Source: an uncultured SAR116 cluster alpha proteobacterium
Lineage (GTDB): Bacteria; Pseudomonadota; Alphaproteobacteria; Puniceispirillales; Puniceispirillaceae
Direction: 5' to 3'
DNA length: 63,763 nucleotides
NCBI GenBank assembly: GCA_902596655.1
Contig: CACJUX010000010.1
Location: forward strand, 1 to 63,763
The number at the start of each line of letters is the position of its first letter. Position 1 is the first letter of the stretch. Below the pieces are notes generated by a model. It was not told the DNA's origin and did not search any database. It saw only the letters and a program-made list of their open reading frames with translations. Below are positions 53,335 through 63,523 of this stretch, one piece after another. The position numbers and the translations under genes are program-made.

Positions 53335-53565
53335 TCAAATTTTTTTCCTGTGAGGTGGAAAACATCAATACAAAGATTTCTACATGATGGCGTCGCTGCG
53401 ACAGCAAACGCCTGTGCCAAACAGCGAGAACACAACAAAGTTGATAGATAATGACAACGTTTGAAAAAGCTTCGTTACTTTGACATTAACATTTAAAATC
53501 AATTTTCTATTGGACTTTTACTCGAGATCTGTCTTGTCTTACAGTCATGTACTCCACCTTTTTTA

Positions 53566-54468
53566 ATGACGCGCGCTGAAGAAAAATTAGATCGCAATCT
53601 GAATATTCCATTTGGTATTTCCATTGGGATTGCTGAAATATTGCTCACTGTTGGCATTTCGGTTTTGGTAAAATCCATTTCTCAGGACCTTTCCATTATC
53701 ACTATTTTGATGTTCCGATACGCGCTATGCCTACCGTTACTTATTCTCTTCGCAATATTTCAGCATGGCCGCACTGCATTCACCATCTCGCGATATAGCA
53801 TTTTGGCGGCACGGACCGTGACCGGTTTGACTAGCTTGACTTGTTTTTACGCTGCTCTTGATCTGATGTCACTTGCCAAGGTCACAACGCTTTTTCAGAC
53901 ATTAACGTTATTTATAACACTCCTCGCCCCAATTCTGCTTGGTGAACGTGTTGGCTGGCGCCGCTGGACGGCGGTGATCATTGGTTTTGGCGGCGCGATG
54001 TTGGTAATAAGCCCAGGTGGAAAAGGTTGGTCTCCAGCGGGTATAACGCTAGGATTAGCGGCACCTTTTTTTGGTGCGCTGATGTTAGTTATGTTGCGTA
54101 AACTTGGACGGAGTGATAACCCAGCTAGTACCGCTATATGGTACAATGGCGCGGGAGCAACGCTTTTCACGCTCCTTTTCATGTGGCGGGGTGATATGCT
54201 ACCGGAGGAGCACACCAACCTAATTATCCTTGGTGCAATCGGATTGCTAGCTAGCTTTCAGCAATTTTCAATCGCCTTCAGCCACCAACTCGCGCCGGCA
54301 ACACTGCTAGCCCCGCTTCGATATCTCTCAGTACCATTCGGTATTGCCGCCGGAGTAATGATTTACGCTGAGAGCCTAACAATCGAAATAGTCCTTGGTA
54401 GCGCGTTAATCGTGCTGTCCTCAATTTTCATCCTTAGGCGCGAGAGAGAACGGCAAAATGCAGCGTAG
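53566..54468 (+). CDS. EamA/DMT-superfamily transporter
   Basis: A 300-residue inner-membrane transporter with ten helices. First repeat: IITILMFRYALCLPLLILFA and LAKVTTLFQTLTLFITLLAP with LLGERVGWRRW; second repeat begins SPAGITLGLAAPFFGALMLV and ends LAPLRYLSVPFGIAAGVMIY. Substrate unknown. It is convergent with the malonyl-CoA synthetase-like gene (gap 4 bp). Confidence 0.88.
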   Translation: MTRAEEKLDRNLNIPFGISIGIAEILLTVGISVLVKSISQDLSIITILMFRYALCLPLLILFAIFQHGRTAFTISRYSILAARTVTGLTSLTCFYAALDLMSLAKVTTLFQTLTLFITLLAPILLGERVGWRRWTAVIIGFGGAMLVISPGGKGWSPAGITLGLAAPFFGALMLVMLRKLGRSDNPASTAIWYNGAGATLFTLLFMWRGDMLPEEHTNLIILGAIGLLASFQQFSIAFSHQLAPATLLAPLRYLSVPFGIAAGVMIYAESLTIEIVLGSALIVLSSIFILRRERERQNAA

Positions 54469-54472
54469 TTCT

Positions 54473-55978
54473 CTAAACGAAAAGATCAGCGTGACTCCTG
54501 CGCAACTCAGCCTTTTGAACTTTGCCCATAGTGTTCCGCGGCAGGGCATCAGCCAGAACAATGGCTTTTGGCTGTTTAAATTTAGCAATGCGCCCAGTGA
54601 GTGATCTACTAATTAGCGCAGTATCAAGATTTTTATCTGACGGCACGACAACTGCAACCACGGCTTCGCCAAAATCTCGATGCGGAACGCCAATCACGGC
54701 TGACTCAAGGACGCCGTCAATATCATCAATCATAACTTCGACTTCCTTTGGGTAAACGTTTAGCCCGCCGGAAATTATCAAATCTTTATCCCTTCCAACG
54801 ATCGTGATATAGCCGTTTTTGTCTTGTTTTGCCATGTCACCGGTAATAAAGAATCCGTCAGCACGAAAAGACTCAGCTGTCTTTTCAGGCATTTCCCAAT
54901 AGCCTAAAAAAACATTGTCGCCTCGCTGTTCGATAATCCCAATTTCACCCTCTGGTACCGGCACACCAGTTTTGGTATCTACGATGCGAATTTCAACCCC
55001 TGGCAAGGGTTTGCCGACAGTTCCGGCGATGCGCATCCCTTCGTATGGATTAGAAATGCTCATATTGGTTTCGGTCATGCCATAGCGTTCGAGGATCATC
55101 TTACCTGTCCGGCGCTCAAACTTTACATGGGTCTCGGCTAAAAGGGGTGCAGAACCAGAGATGAAAAGCCGCATGTGACTCGCCACCTCGCGGGTAAATT
55201 CCGAACTATCAATTAGCCGAGTGTAGAAGGTTGGAACGCCCATCATACTTGTGGCTTTAGGCATCCAGGCCAGCGCATCAGCAATGGAAAATTTTGGAAG
55301 AAAAATTATACTCCCACCTACCATGCAGAGGAGATTGGTGGCAACAAACAGCCCATGTGTGTGATATACCGGCAACATGTGCAGCAACACATCGTAGCTC
55401 GTGAAATGCCAGCTTTTTGCAAGGACTTTGGCGTTTGACAACAAATTGCGATGGCATAGCTTGGCTCCCTTAGAGCGCCCTGTTGTTCCCGAAGTATAGA
55501 GAATAGCGGCTAAATCCTCGTCGCTGCGCGGAACAGCAGTAAAGTCAGTTGACTCAAGATCGAGCTGTCTTACAAGGCTACCGGTCTCATCGGCATTAAG
55601 TGTCTGCAAATTGGCTCCAATACCTGATGCCAATGGGGTAACTGCTTCGCTAACTCTGTTCGCAACAACAACAACAGCAGGTTTTGCATCGCTTATAAAA
55701 TAATCCAGCTCATGTGGTGTGTATTCAGTGTTGAGTGGCAGATAGACTCCCCCAGCCTTGATCACGGCGGCGTAAAGTGCGAGTTGCATAACTGATTTAT
55801 CCACCTGCACTGCCACTCTGTCATCAGGATGCAAACCGTTTTTGACAAGGCAGTTCGCAAATTGATTAGTCAACTGAGTAAAAGCTGTGTAGCTGACATG
55901 CCCACTGGGGGTTAATAAAAAAGGCTTTTCACTGCTCGAAAAGGGCGCGAACACACCATCATAAAGCACATTTGTCAT
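54473..55978 (-). CDS. malonyl-CoA synthetase-like AMP-forming ligase
   Basis: A 501-residue ANL-superfamily ligase. The P-loop AILYTSGTTGRSKGAKL, the A5 motif ERYGMTETNMSISNPYEG, the A7 motif FITGDMAKQDKNGYI, the A8 hinge VGRDKDLIISGGLNVYPKE and the A10 Lys in NTMGKVQKAEL are visible. FERRTGKMILERYGMTETN with SNPYEGMRIAGTVGK is characteristic of MatB (malonate to malonyl-CoA). No malonyl-CoA decarboxylase (matA) is nearby. It starts 206 bp from tRNA-Leu(TAA); the TRAP operon beyond could bring in its substrate, but that is inference. Confidence 0.85.
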   Translation of the reverse strand: MTNVLYDGVFAPFSSSEKPFLLTPSGHVSYTAFTQLTNQFANCLVKNGLHPDDRVAVQVDKSVMQLALYAAVIKAGGVYLPLNTEYTPHELDYFISDAKPAVVVVANRVSEAVTPLASGIGANLQTLNADETGSLVRQLDLESTDFTAVPRSDEDLAAILYTSGTTGRSKGAKLCHRNLLSNAKVLAKSWHFTSYDVLLHMLPVYHTHGLFVATNLLCMVGGSIIFLPKFSIADALAWMPKATSMMGVPTFYTRLIDSSEFTREVASHMRLFISGSAPLLAETHVKFERRTGKMILERYGMTETNMSISNPYEGMRIAGTVGKPLPGVEIRIVDTKTGVPVPEGEIGIIEQRGDNVFLGYWEMPEKTAESFRADGFFITGDMAKQDKNGYITIVGRDKDLIISGGLNVYPKEVEVMIDDIDGVLESAVIGVPHRDFGEAVVAVVVPSDKNLDTALISRSLTGRIAKFKQPKAIVLADALPRNTMGKVQKAELRRSHADLFV

Positions 55979-56183
55979 CAGACTGGTCCTGAGCAAAGAG
56001 TAGAACCTTGTCTAACTGGTTTATCTTTACATATCAATTTCAATGTCGCGAGAAAATTTAGATGAGCTTGAGCAAAAAGGCGTAATAGTTTGTTGCAAAG
56101 TTCCTGTCCAACGCTGATTTGTGGCGAATCATGGTATGCATCCAGCCAACGCTGTGATATGCACCATCCAAGTCACATCCGCC

Positions 56184-56268
56184 GCGGGCGTGATGGAATG
56201 GTAGACATAACGGACTTAAAATCCGTGGGCCTTAGGCCGTGGGGGTTCAAGTCCCCCCGCCCGCACCA
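56184..56268 (+). tRNA. tRNA-Leu (TAA)
   Basis: Plus-strand cloverleaf with long variable arm: acceptor GCGGGCG/CGCCCGC, anticodon stem ACGGA/TCCGT with loop CTTAAAA (anticodon TAA), T-arm GGGGGTTCAAGTCCCC, discriminator A and encoded CCA (56266-56268). Confidence 0.95.
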
Positions 56269-57014
56269 TCAAATAAACGCCAAATAACAGCTATTCAAGA
56301 ATTACTAAGGGGGCTATCACCGGCGCACAATCTTTTTACCGATAGGGCAGGTGATAATAACGTTCCGGTATCAGCATCCTACTTGGCGATGCTGGAAATA
56401 GGGATGATTGCCACGCAGCCAATTGCCCGGCTAGACGCCTGAATTACTTCTGATTAAGCGGCCAATAGATGGTGGATATTTGTTCCTTGTTTAAAAGCAA
56501 ACGTTTTAAAACCAAACAAGATGGCAAAAAACCCAGCTTTTATTAGTTTTCAACTATCACAACTAGCATTAAATATGCCGCTTTCTTAGACAACATCCCG
56601 AGCTTGGCTCTAATATGATGGGGACACTGCCATAAGCCATCAAGTGCCAGGCTTTACACGTAATTCACACGATTATTAATTGCTGCCATATGCTTGTCGA
56701 CAAGCTAACGAATCTTTGTGAAATACAATTGTTCAATAAGTATGCAATTATAAATAAGTATGCGGTTATAAATTCGCGCGCCAGTTTTTTTGGGTTTTGA
56801 TAATTTTAAGCGTAAGCACAAAACGCTAAGGCTATTGCCGCGCTGAAAAATTTCAATGGAATTTGGCTTTGATTTTCAAAGTAAAAAGGGGTTTAAAGAT
56901 CCAAATCAACGCAAAAACACTTTACATTTACTGTTGTCAGCAGGATTGCCCGGTGTAGGGTATCATTATTACCAAAAGGACAGAACACACTGTCCATACT
57001 GTAGGGAGGAAACA
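56269..57014. other. 746 bp non-coding region between tRNA-Leu and TRAP operon
   Basis: A short reading ending at 56442 (RGLSPAHNLFTDRAGDNN, VSASYLAMLEIGMIATQP) may be a fragment of a lost gene but has no recognised family or start. The rest is AT-rich and should include the promoter of the TRAP operon, whose first gene starts at 57015. Confidence 0.45.
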
Positions 57015-58034
57015 ATGCAAAAATCTGCATTCATCAAGACTTTGGTGGTGGGAACTGGTGCGATGGCCATGTCTATTGGCGCGGCTGTATCAGCAGCCAC
57101 AGCTGATACGGTGCTGACCGTGTCATCATGGGCCAGCCCCAAACACACAATGAACGCTAACGTTTTTCCATGGATGAATGAAGAGCTCAAATCATGCTCA
57201 GGCGGAAGTTTGAGCTTGAAAGTGGAGTATGGATTAGCTCCACCGCCAGCACAATATGATACCGTTCGTGATGGTGTTGCAGACATCACATGGATGGTTC
57301 ACGGCTATACACCAGGCAAATTTGAAACAACAAAAATTGCCGAACTACCGGGGTTATATGGTAAGTCAGAGAACGTATCAGCAGCTTTCCAAGCCACTTG
57401 GGAGAAACACCTTTCAGCTGCAAATGAAGCAAAAGGTGTGGAGATACTCACGAATTTTGTTCACGGTCCAGGCATGATCCATACCGTTAAGCCAATATCA
57501 GGCTTCAAGGATTTGAATGGTATGAAGCTGCGCGTTGGCGGTGGTGTTGCCAATGCTATTGGCCGAGCACTAGGTGTGGCGGGCGTTAACGTACCAGCAC
57601 CAAAGGTTTATGAGACCATTTCTTCGGGAGTTGCCGATGGGGTGTTTTTCCCGATGGAAACAATGTATGCATTCAAAGTTGCGGAATTAACAAAACATAC
57701 ATACCGCAACACTGACGGTATTTACACCACCTCCTTTGCTATTATCCTCAACTCCGACACATTTCAGAGCCTCTCAGGCGCTCATCAAAAATGTGTCGAG
57801 AATATGCGGGGCGTAAAAATGGCTGCTAAAGTTGGAGCCTACTGGGACGCTGCGGATGATTTGGGAATGGAGAAAGGCTTAGAAGCTGGTCTCGTGATTA
57901 CAGATGCAAATGATGCAGACAAAGCTTACTTCAAAGAGCTTACTGCAAGCATCGAGGCCGATGTTCTTGCCGAAATTAACAAGCGCGGCGTTGATGGTAA
58001 AGCGGCCCTTGCCTTCTTCAAATCACAGCTCTAG
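57015..58034 (+). CDS. TRAP transporter substrate-binding protein (DctP), second system
   Basis: A 339-residue periplasmic protein with signal peptide (MQKSAFIKTLVVGTGAMAMS, cleavage near ATADT). The conserved Arg is in LNGMKLRVGGGVANAIG, and YETISSGVADGVFFPMETMY is the ligand-contacting region. It differs from the DctP at 49603, so a different substrate is likely. Start at 57015 with GGGAGGAAAC upstream, a strong ribosome-binding site. Followed by dctQ (20 bp) and dctM. Confidence 0.93.
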   Translation: MQKSAFIKTLVVGTGAMAMSIGAAVSAATADTVLTVSSWASPKHTMNANVFPWMNEELKSCSGGSLSLKVEYGLAPPPAQYDTVRDGVADITWMVHGYTPGKFETTKIAELPGLYGKSENVSAAFQATWEKHLSAANEAKGVEILTNFVHGPGMIHTVKPISGFKDLNGMKLRVGGGVANAIGRALGVAGVNVPAPKVYETISSGVADGVFFPMETMYAFKVAELTKHTYRNTDGIYTTSFAIILNSDTFQSLSGAHQKCVENMRGVKMAAKVGAYWDAADDLGMEKGLEAGLVITDANDADKAYFKELTASIEADVLAEINKRGVDGKAALAFFKSQL

Positions 58035-58054
58035 CCATTTGGGATGAATCCCTG

Positions 58055-58582
58055 ATGGGTGGGGCAACAAAAATAATGGAACGGTTGGCAGAATCTGCCA
58101 GCCGGCTCCTCTCAGGCCTTGCAGCCATTATTCTATTTACTCTGGTTGTGCTAACCTGCGTCGATGTGATCGGAAGGTATTTTTTTTCAATGCCCGTTGT
58201 TGGGGCTGTTGAACTCGTCAGGATCTGCATGGCTGGCATTATTTTCTTTTCACTGCCTGCAATGTTTTTCCGCAATGACCATGTCTGCGTTGATCTAATT
58301 ACCATGTTGATGCGTGGCCGGATTGGCTGGATCATTAGCGTAGTAATGCTGATTGTCTCAATCTATGTGGCTTGGCGCGTGGGCGACCGAGTTTTTGATT
58401 ATGCGGTGCGGGCGCATGAAGATGGTGACAAAACCGAATATCTTGGCATTCCCCGAGTAATCACTGTGTCTTTTATCACCCTTTCTCTTTACGCGGCAGC
58501 AGCTATGGGCTTTATCCGCCTGGTAATCATCATACGTAATCCTGAAAAGGCAAACCGGGTCACGGGCGGGACAACTGAATGA
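58055..58582 (+). CDS. TRAP transporter small permease (DctQ), second system
   Basis: A 175-residue membrane protein with four helices (LAAIILFTLVVLTCVDVIGR, then MAGIIFFSLPAMFF and two C-terminal segments). VDVIGRYFFSMPVVGAVELV is the DctQ signature. It overlaps dctM by 4 bp. The start may also be the ATG at 58076. Confidence 0.9.
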   Translation: MGGATKIMERLAESASRLLSGLAAIILFTLVVLTCVDVIGRYFFSMPVVGAVELVRICMAGIIFFSLPAMFFRNDHVCVDLITMLMRGRIGWIISVVMLIVSIYVAWRVGDRVFDYAVRAHEDGDKTEYLGIPRVITVSFITLSLYAAAAMGFIRLVIIIRNPEKANRVTGGTTE

Positions 58583-59868
58583 GCGTTGCATTATTGGGTT
58601 TCGGTGCCGTCCTTATTCTTGCCTTTATGCGGATGCCTCTCGGCATTGCGCTGGGCCTTGTTGGCGTGATCGGTTTTGGTGAATTGTCAAATTACCGGGC
58701 TGCTATTTCCAGCGCAGCACGCCTGGTCATTGACTCAGGTCAATCCTACGGCCTGTCGGTTGTACCGCTGTTTATCCTAATGGGACTGATGGTTGAACGT
58801 GGCGGGATGGCAAAGGAGCTGTATCGCGCTGCCTATGTCTTCTTGGGACATCGCAGGGGCGGACTTGCGATGTCGACGATTGTCGCCTGCGGCATGTTCT
58901 CAGCGATCTGCGGCTCATCTCTGGCAACAGCGGCCACTATGTCCAAAGTCTCAATGCCGGAAATGCGACGTTACAAATACAATGACTCGCTGGCCACCGC
59001 TTCAATCGCAGCTGGCGGAACGCTTGGCATTCTGATCCCACCAAGCGTAATTCTAGTGATTTATGGCCTAATGACCGAAACTTCAGTCGGCAAGCTTTTC
59101 GTTGCCGGCATCCTGCCTGGTCTGGTAGGCGTATTGTTCTATCTGTTGGCCGTGGTTGTTGTTGTCAGCCGCAATCCCTTGGCAGGCCCGGCTGGTGAGC
59201 GTAGCAGCTGGAGTGAACGCCTCCTAGCACTACGCGATGTCTGGACCACGCTGGGATTGTTCATCTTTGTCATTGGCGGCATCTATCTAGGTGCATTTAC
59301 ACCGACAGAAGCAGCGGGTATGGGCGCCGCCGGCGCCATGCTGATTGCTTGGCGGCGCGGCGCGCTGAGCGTTGCATCGGCGATGGAGGTACTGCGTGAA
59401 ACGGCAGTGACCTCGGCGAAGCTTTTTGTGCTGCTATTTGGTGCGCTGATCTTTTCAAATTTTGTCAACCGTGCCGGCCTTCCGGCAGCGCTGATCGACA
59501 TTGTCACCGCCTTTGATCTATCACCGATCGGAGTGATTTTTATCATCCTGCTGATCTATGTGCTGCTTGGCTGTGTTTTTGAGTCAATGTCGATGATCCT
59601 GCTGACCGTACCAATTTTCGCGCCGCTGGTGGAGGGGCTCGGCTTTGATCTGATCTGGTTTGGTATTCTGGTTGTGGTTGTCACCGAAATAAGCCTGATT
59701 ACCCCGCCCATCGGACTAAATGTATTTGTGCTGAAAGGCGTTTTGAAGGATGTCTCGGTAAAGACGATCTTTAAAGGCGTAACCCCTTTCTGGGTGGCCG
59801 ATATCTTCCGGCTGACGCTGTTGGCGATGGTGCCGTCGATTGCGCTGTTCCTGCCATTAATGATGTAG
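58579..59868 (+). CDS. TRAP transporter large permease (DctM), second system
   Basis: A 429-residue membrane protein. Typical DctM elements are LSVVPLFILMGLMVERGGMA, MFSAICGSSLATAATMSKVS and LGILIPPSVILVIYGLMTE, ending with LITPPIGLNVFVLKG. It is convergent with the acyl-CoA ligase gene (4 bp gap). Since the neighbour operon starts with a NicX-like enzyme, an aromatic or heterocyclic acid is a possible cargo, unproven. Confidence 0.94.
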   Translation: MSVALLGFGAVLILAFMRMPLGIALGLVGVIGFGELSNYRAAISSAARLVIDSGQSYGLSVVPLFILMGLMVERGGMAKELYRAAYVFLGHRRGGLAMSTIVACGMFSAICGSSLATAATMSKVSMPEMRRYKYNDSLATASIAAGGTLGILIPPSVILVIYGLMTETSVGKLFVAGILPGLVGVLFYLLAVVVVVSRNPLAGPAGERSSWSERLLALRDVWTTLGLFIFVIGGIYLGAFTPTEAAGMGAAGAMLIAWRRGALSVASAMEVLRETAVTSAKLFVLLFGALIFSNFVNRAGLPAALIDIVTAFDLSPIGVIFIILLIYVLLGCVFESMSMILLTVPIFAPLVEGLGFDLIWFGILVVVVTEISLITPPIGLNVFVLKGVLKDVSVKTIFKGVTPFWVADIFRLTLLAMVPSIALFLPLMM

Positions 59869-59872
59869 GCAC

Positions 59873-61402
59873 TCAAGCTATCAGGCGCGCCACTTCTTGG
59901 GCCAGTATCTTGCCAAGCGCGTTGCGCGGCAACTTTTCGACAAAGACCACCGCCTTTGGCTCTTTAAACCGAGCAACCACTCCCTCAAAGACACGCAAGA
60001 TATCGCTCTCAGTCACATTAGCCGCACGACGCACCGCGACAACAACCGGCACTTGGCCCCAAAGCTCATCATCGCGCCCAACAACACAGAATTCGACAAG
60101 CCCCGCATGGCCGGTCAGCAGGCGCTCCAACTCCGTCGGATAGATATTCTCTCCACCGGATATGATCACATTTTTCAGCCGGCCAGCAAACCAGTATAGA
60201 CCAGCGGCATCGCGCCGCGCCATGTCGCCTGTGTGGAACCAGCCATTAGTGAGGTTCGCCCGTGTCGCCACCTCATCCTGCCAATATCCGGTCAAGACAT
60301 TGTCGCCCCTCACCCAGATTTCACCAACCATCCCATCAGCAACATCACATCCATCCGAACCGATAAGCCGGATAGCATTGTCACACCCCGCCCGGCCAAT
60401 GGAACCAATGGTTTTAAAGGCAATGTCAGCTGTTTGGTAAATGGCGGATGGCGCGGTTTCAGTCGCGCCATAGATCTGCACCACCGGAATCTGCCGATCA
60501 TGCACCGCGCTGATCAGCGCCACAGGTACGTCGGTCGAGCCAATGGAAAACAGCCGCATGCTGGAGAGATCGGTTTTGGCCCAATTTTCATGCGTAACCA
60601 AAGCACCTAGAATTGTGGGCACTGAATTCATCAGCGTGACACCCGCATGTCCAATCGCATTAAGGGCGGCGGTCGGATCAAAACTACGATGCAGGATAAT
60701 CGTTGCACCAAAGATCAAGGCCGGGACCGGGTGGATGTTCAAACCACCAACATGAAATAGGGGTAGCACATTCAGCACAACATCCGAAGATTGCAGACTG
60801 TATGCATGTTGGCTCATTATGGCATTGCTGCGCATCGCACGCTGCGGCAACACCGCCCCCTTTGGTCTTCCGGTTGTGCCAGAGGTGTAAACGATCAACA
60901 GCGGTGCCTCGGATGTATCCGTTGTGTTATCGGCCATCATGGATACGATGCCATCGTCTTTACGGGCGCTGTCAAGACCGTCGATTGGCTGTCTGATCAT
61001 CGCCGTGTCCGGCCCGGTCAGCGCGTCGATGCCAGCAGCGAATTCAGCCCCATAGACAAGCATTTTTGGCGCACAGTCACGAATCTGATAGGCAAGCTCG
61101 CTAGCCGACAATCGCCAATTCAACGGCACCATGATAACACCAACACGCGCCGCTGCCAGCAACAATACAAAATACTCAGGATGGTTCATGCTGTAACAGG
61201 CAAAGCGATCACCCTTTGCAAGATGGACAGCCATCCAACGCGCCGTCATATCAACCAACCTGGCAAGTGCCGCATAGCTCAGGCTGTCACCATCAAAGAT
61301 CAGCGCCGGCTTGTCGGGCGTCAAATGCGCGTTGCGGAGGACGGCATGATCCAACCGCCAGGCCACAGAATCCAGCCCTGAGTCAGTCACTTCCCGCATC
61401 AT
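59873..61402 (-). CDS. AMP-forming acyl-CoA synthetase/ligase
   Basis: A 509-residue ANL enzyme. P-loop LLIVYTSGTTGRPKGAVL, A5 IYGATETAPSAIY, A7 FHTGDMARRDAAGLYW, A8 AGRLKNVIISGGENIYPTE and the A10 Lys in LPRNALGKILAQEV are present. It activates a carboxylic acid to its CoA thioester for the acyl-CoA dehydrogenase beside it. Aromatic, medium-chain or cyclic acids are all possible. ATG overlaps the stop of the upstream dehydrogenase (TGATG). Confidence 0.9.
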   Translation of the reverse strand: MMREVTDSGLDSVAWRLDHAVLRNAHLTPDKPALIFDGDSLSYAALARLVDMTARWMAVHLAKGDRFACYSMNHPEYFVLLLAAARVGVIMVPLNWRLSASELAYQIRDCAPKMLVYGAEFAAGIDALTGPDTAMIRQPIDGLDSARKDDGIVSMMADNTTDTSEAPLLIVYTSGTTGRPKGAVLPQRAMRSNAIMSQHAYSLQSSDVVLNVLPLFHVGGLNIHPVPALIFGATIILHRSFDPTAALNAIGHAGVTLMNSVPTILGALVTHENWAKTDLSSMRLFSIGSTDVPVALISAVHDRQIPVVQIYGATETAPSAIYQTADIAFKTIGSIGRAGCDNAIRLIGSDGCDVADGMVGEIWVRGDNVLTGYWQDEVATRANLTNGWFHTGDMARRDAAGLYWFAGRLKNVIISGGENIYPTELERLLTGHAGLVEFCVVGRDDELWGQVPVVVAVRRAANVTESDILRVFEGVVARFKEPKAVVFVEKLPRNALGKILAQEVARLIA

Positions 61403-62697
61403 CAGCCCTCGTCACTCTCTCCAGTCTCATAGAGCAGACTCTCGCCAAGCATTTTGGTACATAATTCCGCGGTCCAGGGCAGCATCAGGGCGCCACAACG
61501 GCTGTCACGATAGAGACGCTCGAGCGGCAGCGAGCGCAGCATAGCCTGCCCTCCACAGGTGCGCACAGCAAGCTGGGCGAGTTCATTGGCATTCTCCATC
61601 ACGCTGTACTGCGCCGCCCAGGCACGCATCAAGGCGTCCTTACTGGGATTCGGACGGGCCTCTGTGATCGCCTGAAACCAAAGAGATTTCGTCTGTTCCA
61701 ACATAATTTTCATCTGTGCCACAGCCAGCTGTTTGGTAGCATACATGCGCCGTTTGACAGGGGGAGTTCCCGGCTGTTCACCCCGTAGATACCGGATGGT
61801 GAAATCATAGGCTGCCTGTGCGATGCCCATATAGCTTGGGGTCAGCGTCATGAACATATGCGGCCATTGCCGGGCGGCGTTGAAGTAAACGCCACGCGGC
61901 ATCAATTGTTCTTCAAAGGGAACAAAGACATCTTTGAAAACCAGAGTGCGAGAGACGGTTCCCCGCATACCAAGCGGATCCCACTCACCCTCAACCGAAA
62001 CCCCTGCAGCGCGACTATCAATGGCGATATACATGGTGTTTGCCCGAGATGGGGTAGCATCTGCTGCCGCCAGTTCGGTGCAAAGCACACCATAGTAATC
62101 AGCATGGCCGGATAGCGAGGCAAAGATTTTCCGGCCGTTGATAATCCAGCCACCATCGACAATCAGTGCTGTGGTCTCAAAGGCTGTTTTTCCGGCAGCG
62201 GCGTCACCACCCTCGGAAAATGGTTGAGCGTATATTGCCCCCTCTTTTAGGATACGGTGATAGTGACGGTGGCGCATGGCGTCGTGGCTGGTGCGTTGAT
62301 CCGCCGACATCGGCAGATTGTCTGCCAGAAATCCCGTCCACAGGCAGGAAGAGACATGCATGTTGAAAGTTAGCGCCGTAGCACCGCAATAGCGGCCAAT
62401 TTCTGCAGCAGCAAGCATGTAGGCGCGCAGGTCAGCACCGCGCCCGCCAAAGTGCTTGGGAATGCATATCCCCATCAGATCATTTGCATGCAGATCAGCA
62501 TAATTTTCGGTTGGAAATCTGGCCGCGCGGTCAATTCCGGGGGCGCGGGCCGCGAAACGACCCGCAGCCAGGGACCGCGTCTCAGCACACAGCGCCGCCT
62601 CAAAATTACTCAACCGCCAGTCAACAGGATCAAAGATCGGGCTATCCCCATCAAGGACATTGGCGACAACACCATCATTCTGTCTGAGATCATCCAT
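61402..62697 (-). CDS. acyl-CoA dehydrogenase family protein
   Basis: A 431-residue flavoenzyme. IPKHFGGRGADLRAYMLAAA, the FAD/substrate loop FSEGGDAAAGKTAFETTA, IINGRKIFASLSGHADYYG and the C-terminal VRTCGGQAMLRSLPLERLYRD are family features; the usual catalytic Glu position is not clear. It overlaps both neighbours (upstream stop 62690-62692, ATG at 62697). An alternative is a group D flavin monooxygenase, which shares this fold; lack of a clear Glu keeps that open. Confidence 0.85.
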   Translation of the reverse strand: MDDLRQNDGVVANVLDGDSPIFDPVDWRLSNFEAALCAETRSLAAGRFAARAPGIDRAARFPTENYADLHANDLMGICIPKHFGGRGADLRAYMLAAAEIGRYCGATALTFNMHVSSCLWTGFLADNLPMSADQRTSHDAMRHRHYHRILKEGAIYAQPFSEGGDAAAGKTAFETTALIVDGGWIINGRKIFASLSGHADYYGVLCTELAAADATPSRANTMYIAIDSRAAGVSVEGEWDPLGMRGTVSRTLVFKDVFVPFEEQLMPRGVYFNAARQWPHMFMTLTPSYMGIAQAAYDFTIRYLRGEQPGTPPVKRRMYATKQLAVAQMKIMLEQTKSLWFQAITEARPNPSKDALMRAWAAQYSVMENANELAQLAVRTCGGQAMLRSLPLERLYRDSRCGALMLPWTAELCTKMLGESLLYETGESDEG

Positions 62698-63523
62698 CTT
62701 GTTTGTTCTCAACCCTGTTAAAAAAGGCTGTCAAAATTTCATTGACCGTTGCCGGACATTCACTATTCACTAAATGGCCGGCCTGATCAACGATGTGAAA
62801 TGTCGCGTTGGCAAGACCATCTGCCATCTTCGCCATGACACGTGCCGGGCTGTTGGTGTCGTGCGATCCGGCAATAAGACAGCAGGGCTGGCTGATGCGA
62901 TGTTGATCGGCGCGCCGGTTGAAAGTAACCAGACAGGAAACAACCTGTCGAAAGGCTGTCTCATCAATACGTCCCATAGCGGCAATGGCCAGTTGCCGCA
63001 TCTCGGCTGACGCCGCTGGGCCGATGATTGCTGGGATCGCCTGCTGTGCCAGCGTTGCCATATCAGCCCCCGCATCCAGCGGGCCAAGTCGGGCGGCGAC
63101 AAATGCCTGCCTGAAGCTGTCATCACGACCACCAAAGGCGGGGGTTGTTGCAATCAGCCCAAGGCTGGCAACGCGATCCGACGAGCGGATTGCGACCTCC
63201 TGTGCGATCATCCCACCGATGGATTGCCCAACAAGATGCACAGTTGCAATTCCAAGCGCATCCAAAAGCGCGACAACAGCCCCGGAAAGCGCTGCAAAAT
63301 CCATCTGCATCAGAGGATCCGAGCCGCCATAGCCAGGCATGTTCCAGGCAATGACGCGGCGTCCGCCAAGCTGGTCCAACTGGTCGGCAAAGCTGGTGCG
63401 ATCACCGCCAATCCCATGCAGGCAAAGCACCGGAAGCCCGACCATGTCAGCACCAGATTGCCAGATGTTGAGGCCAGCCACCCTCATGGTGTCGGTGTCG
63501 GTTGCCACTGCCGGGGGTGCCAT
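62690..63523 (-). CDS. alpha/beta hydrolase (enol-lactonase or N-formylmaleamate deformylase-like)
   Basis: A 277-residue hydrolase. LCLHGIGGDRTSF holds the oxyanion loop, the nucleophile is Ser in LVGQSIGGMIAQE, Asp is in IAGSHDTNSPARV and His in QAGHLVNSECP. It resembles PcaD-type 3-oxoadipate enol-lactonases; in nicotinate degradation the enzyme following NicX (NicD) is also an alpha/beta hydrolase. The ATG overlaps the stop of the NicX-like gene by one base, so the two are translated together and probably act in sequence. Confidence 0.85.
   Translation of the reverse strand: MAPPAVATDTDTMRVAGLNIWQSGADMVGLPVLCLHGIGGDRTSFADQLDQLGGRRVIAWNMPGYGGSDPLMQMDFAALSGAVVALLDALGIATVHLVGQSIGGMIAQEVAIRSSDRVASLGLIATTPAFGGRDDSFRQAFVAARLGPLDAGADMATLAQQAIPAIIGPAASAEMRQLAIAAMGRIDETAFRQVVSCLVTFNRRADQHRISQPCCLIAGSHDTNSPARVMAKMADGLANATFHIVDQAGHLVNSECPATVNEILTAFFNRVENKQDG

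Noticed and set aside
56239-56442. 67-codon frame starting inside tRNA-Leu
   Set aside because: Start lies within the tRNA; only the last 45 residues look protein-like and no family is recognised.
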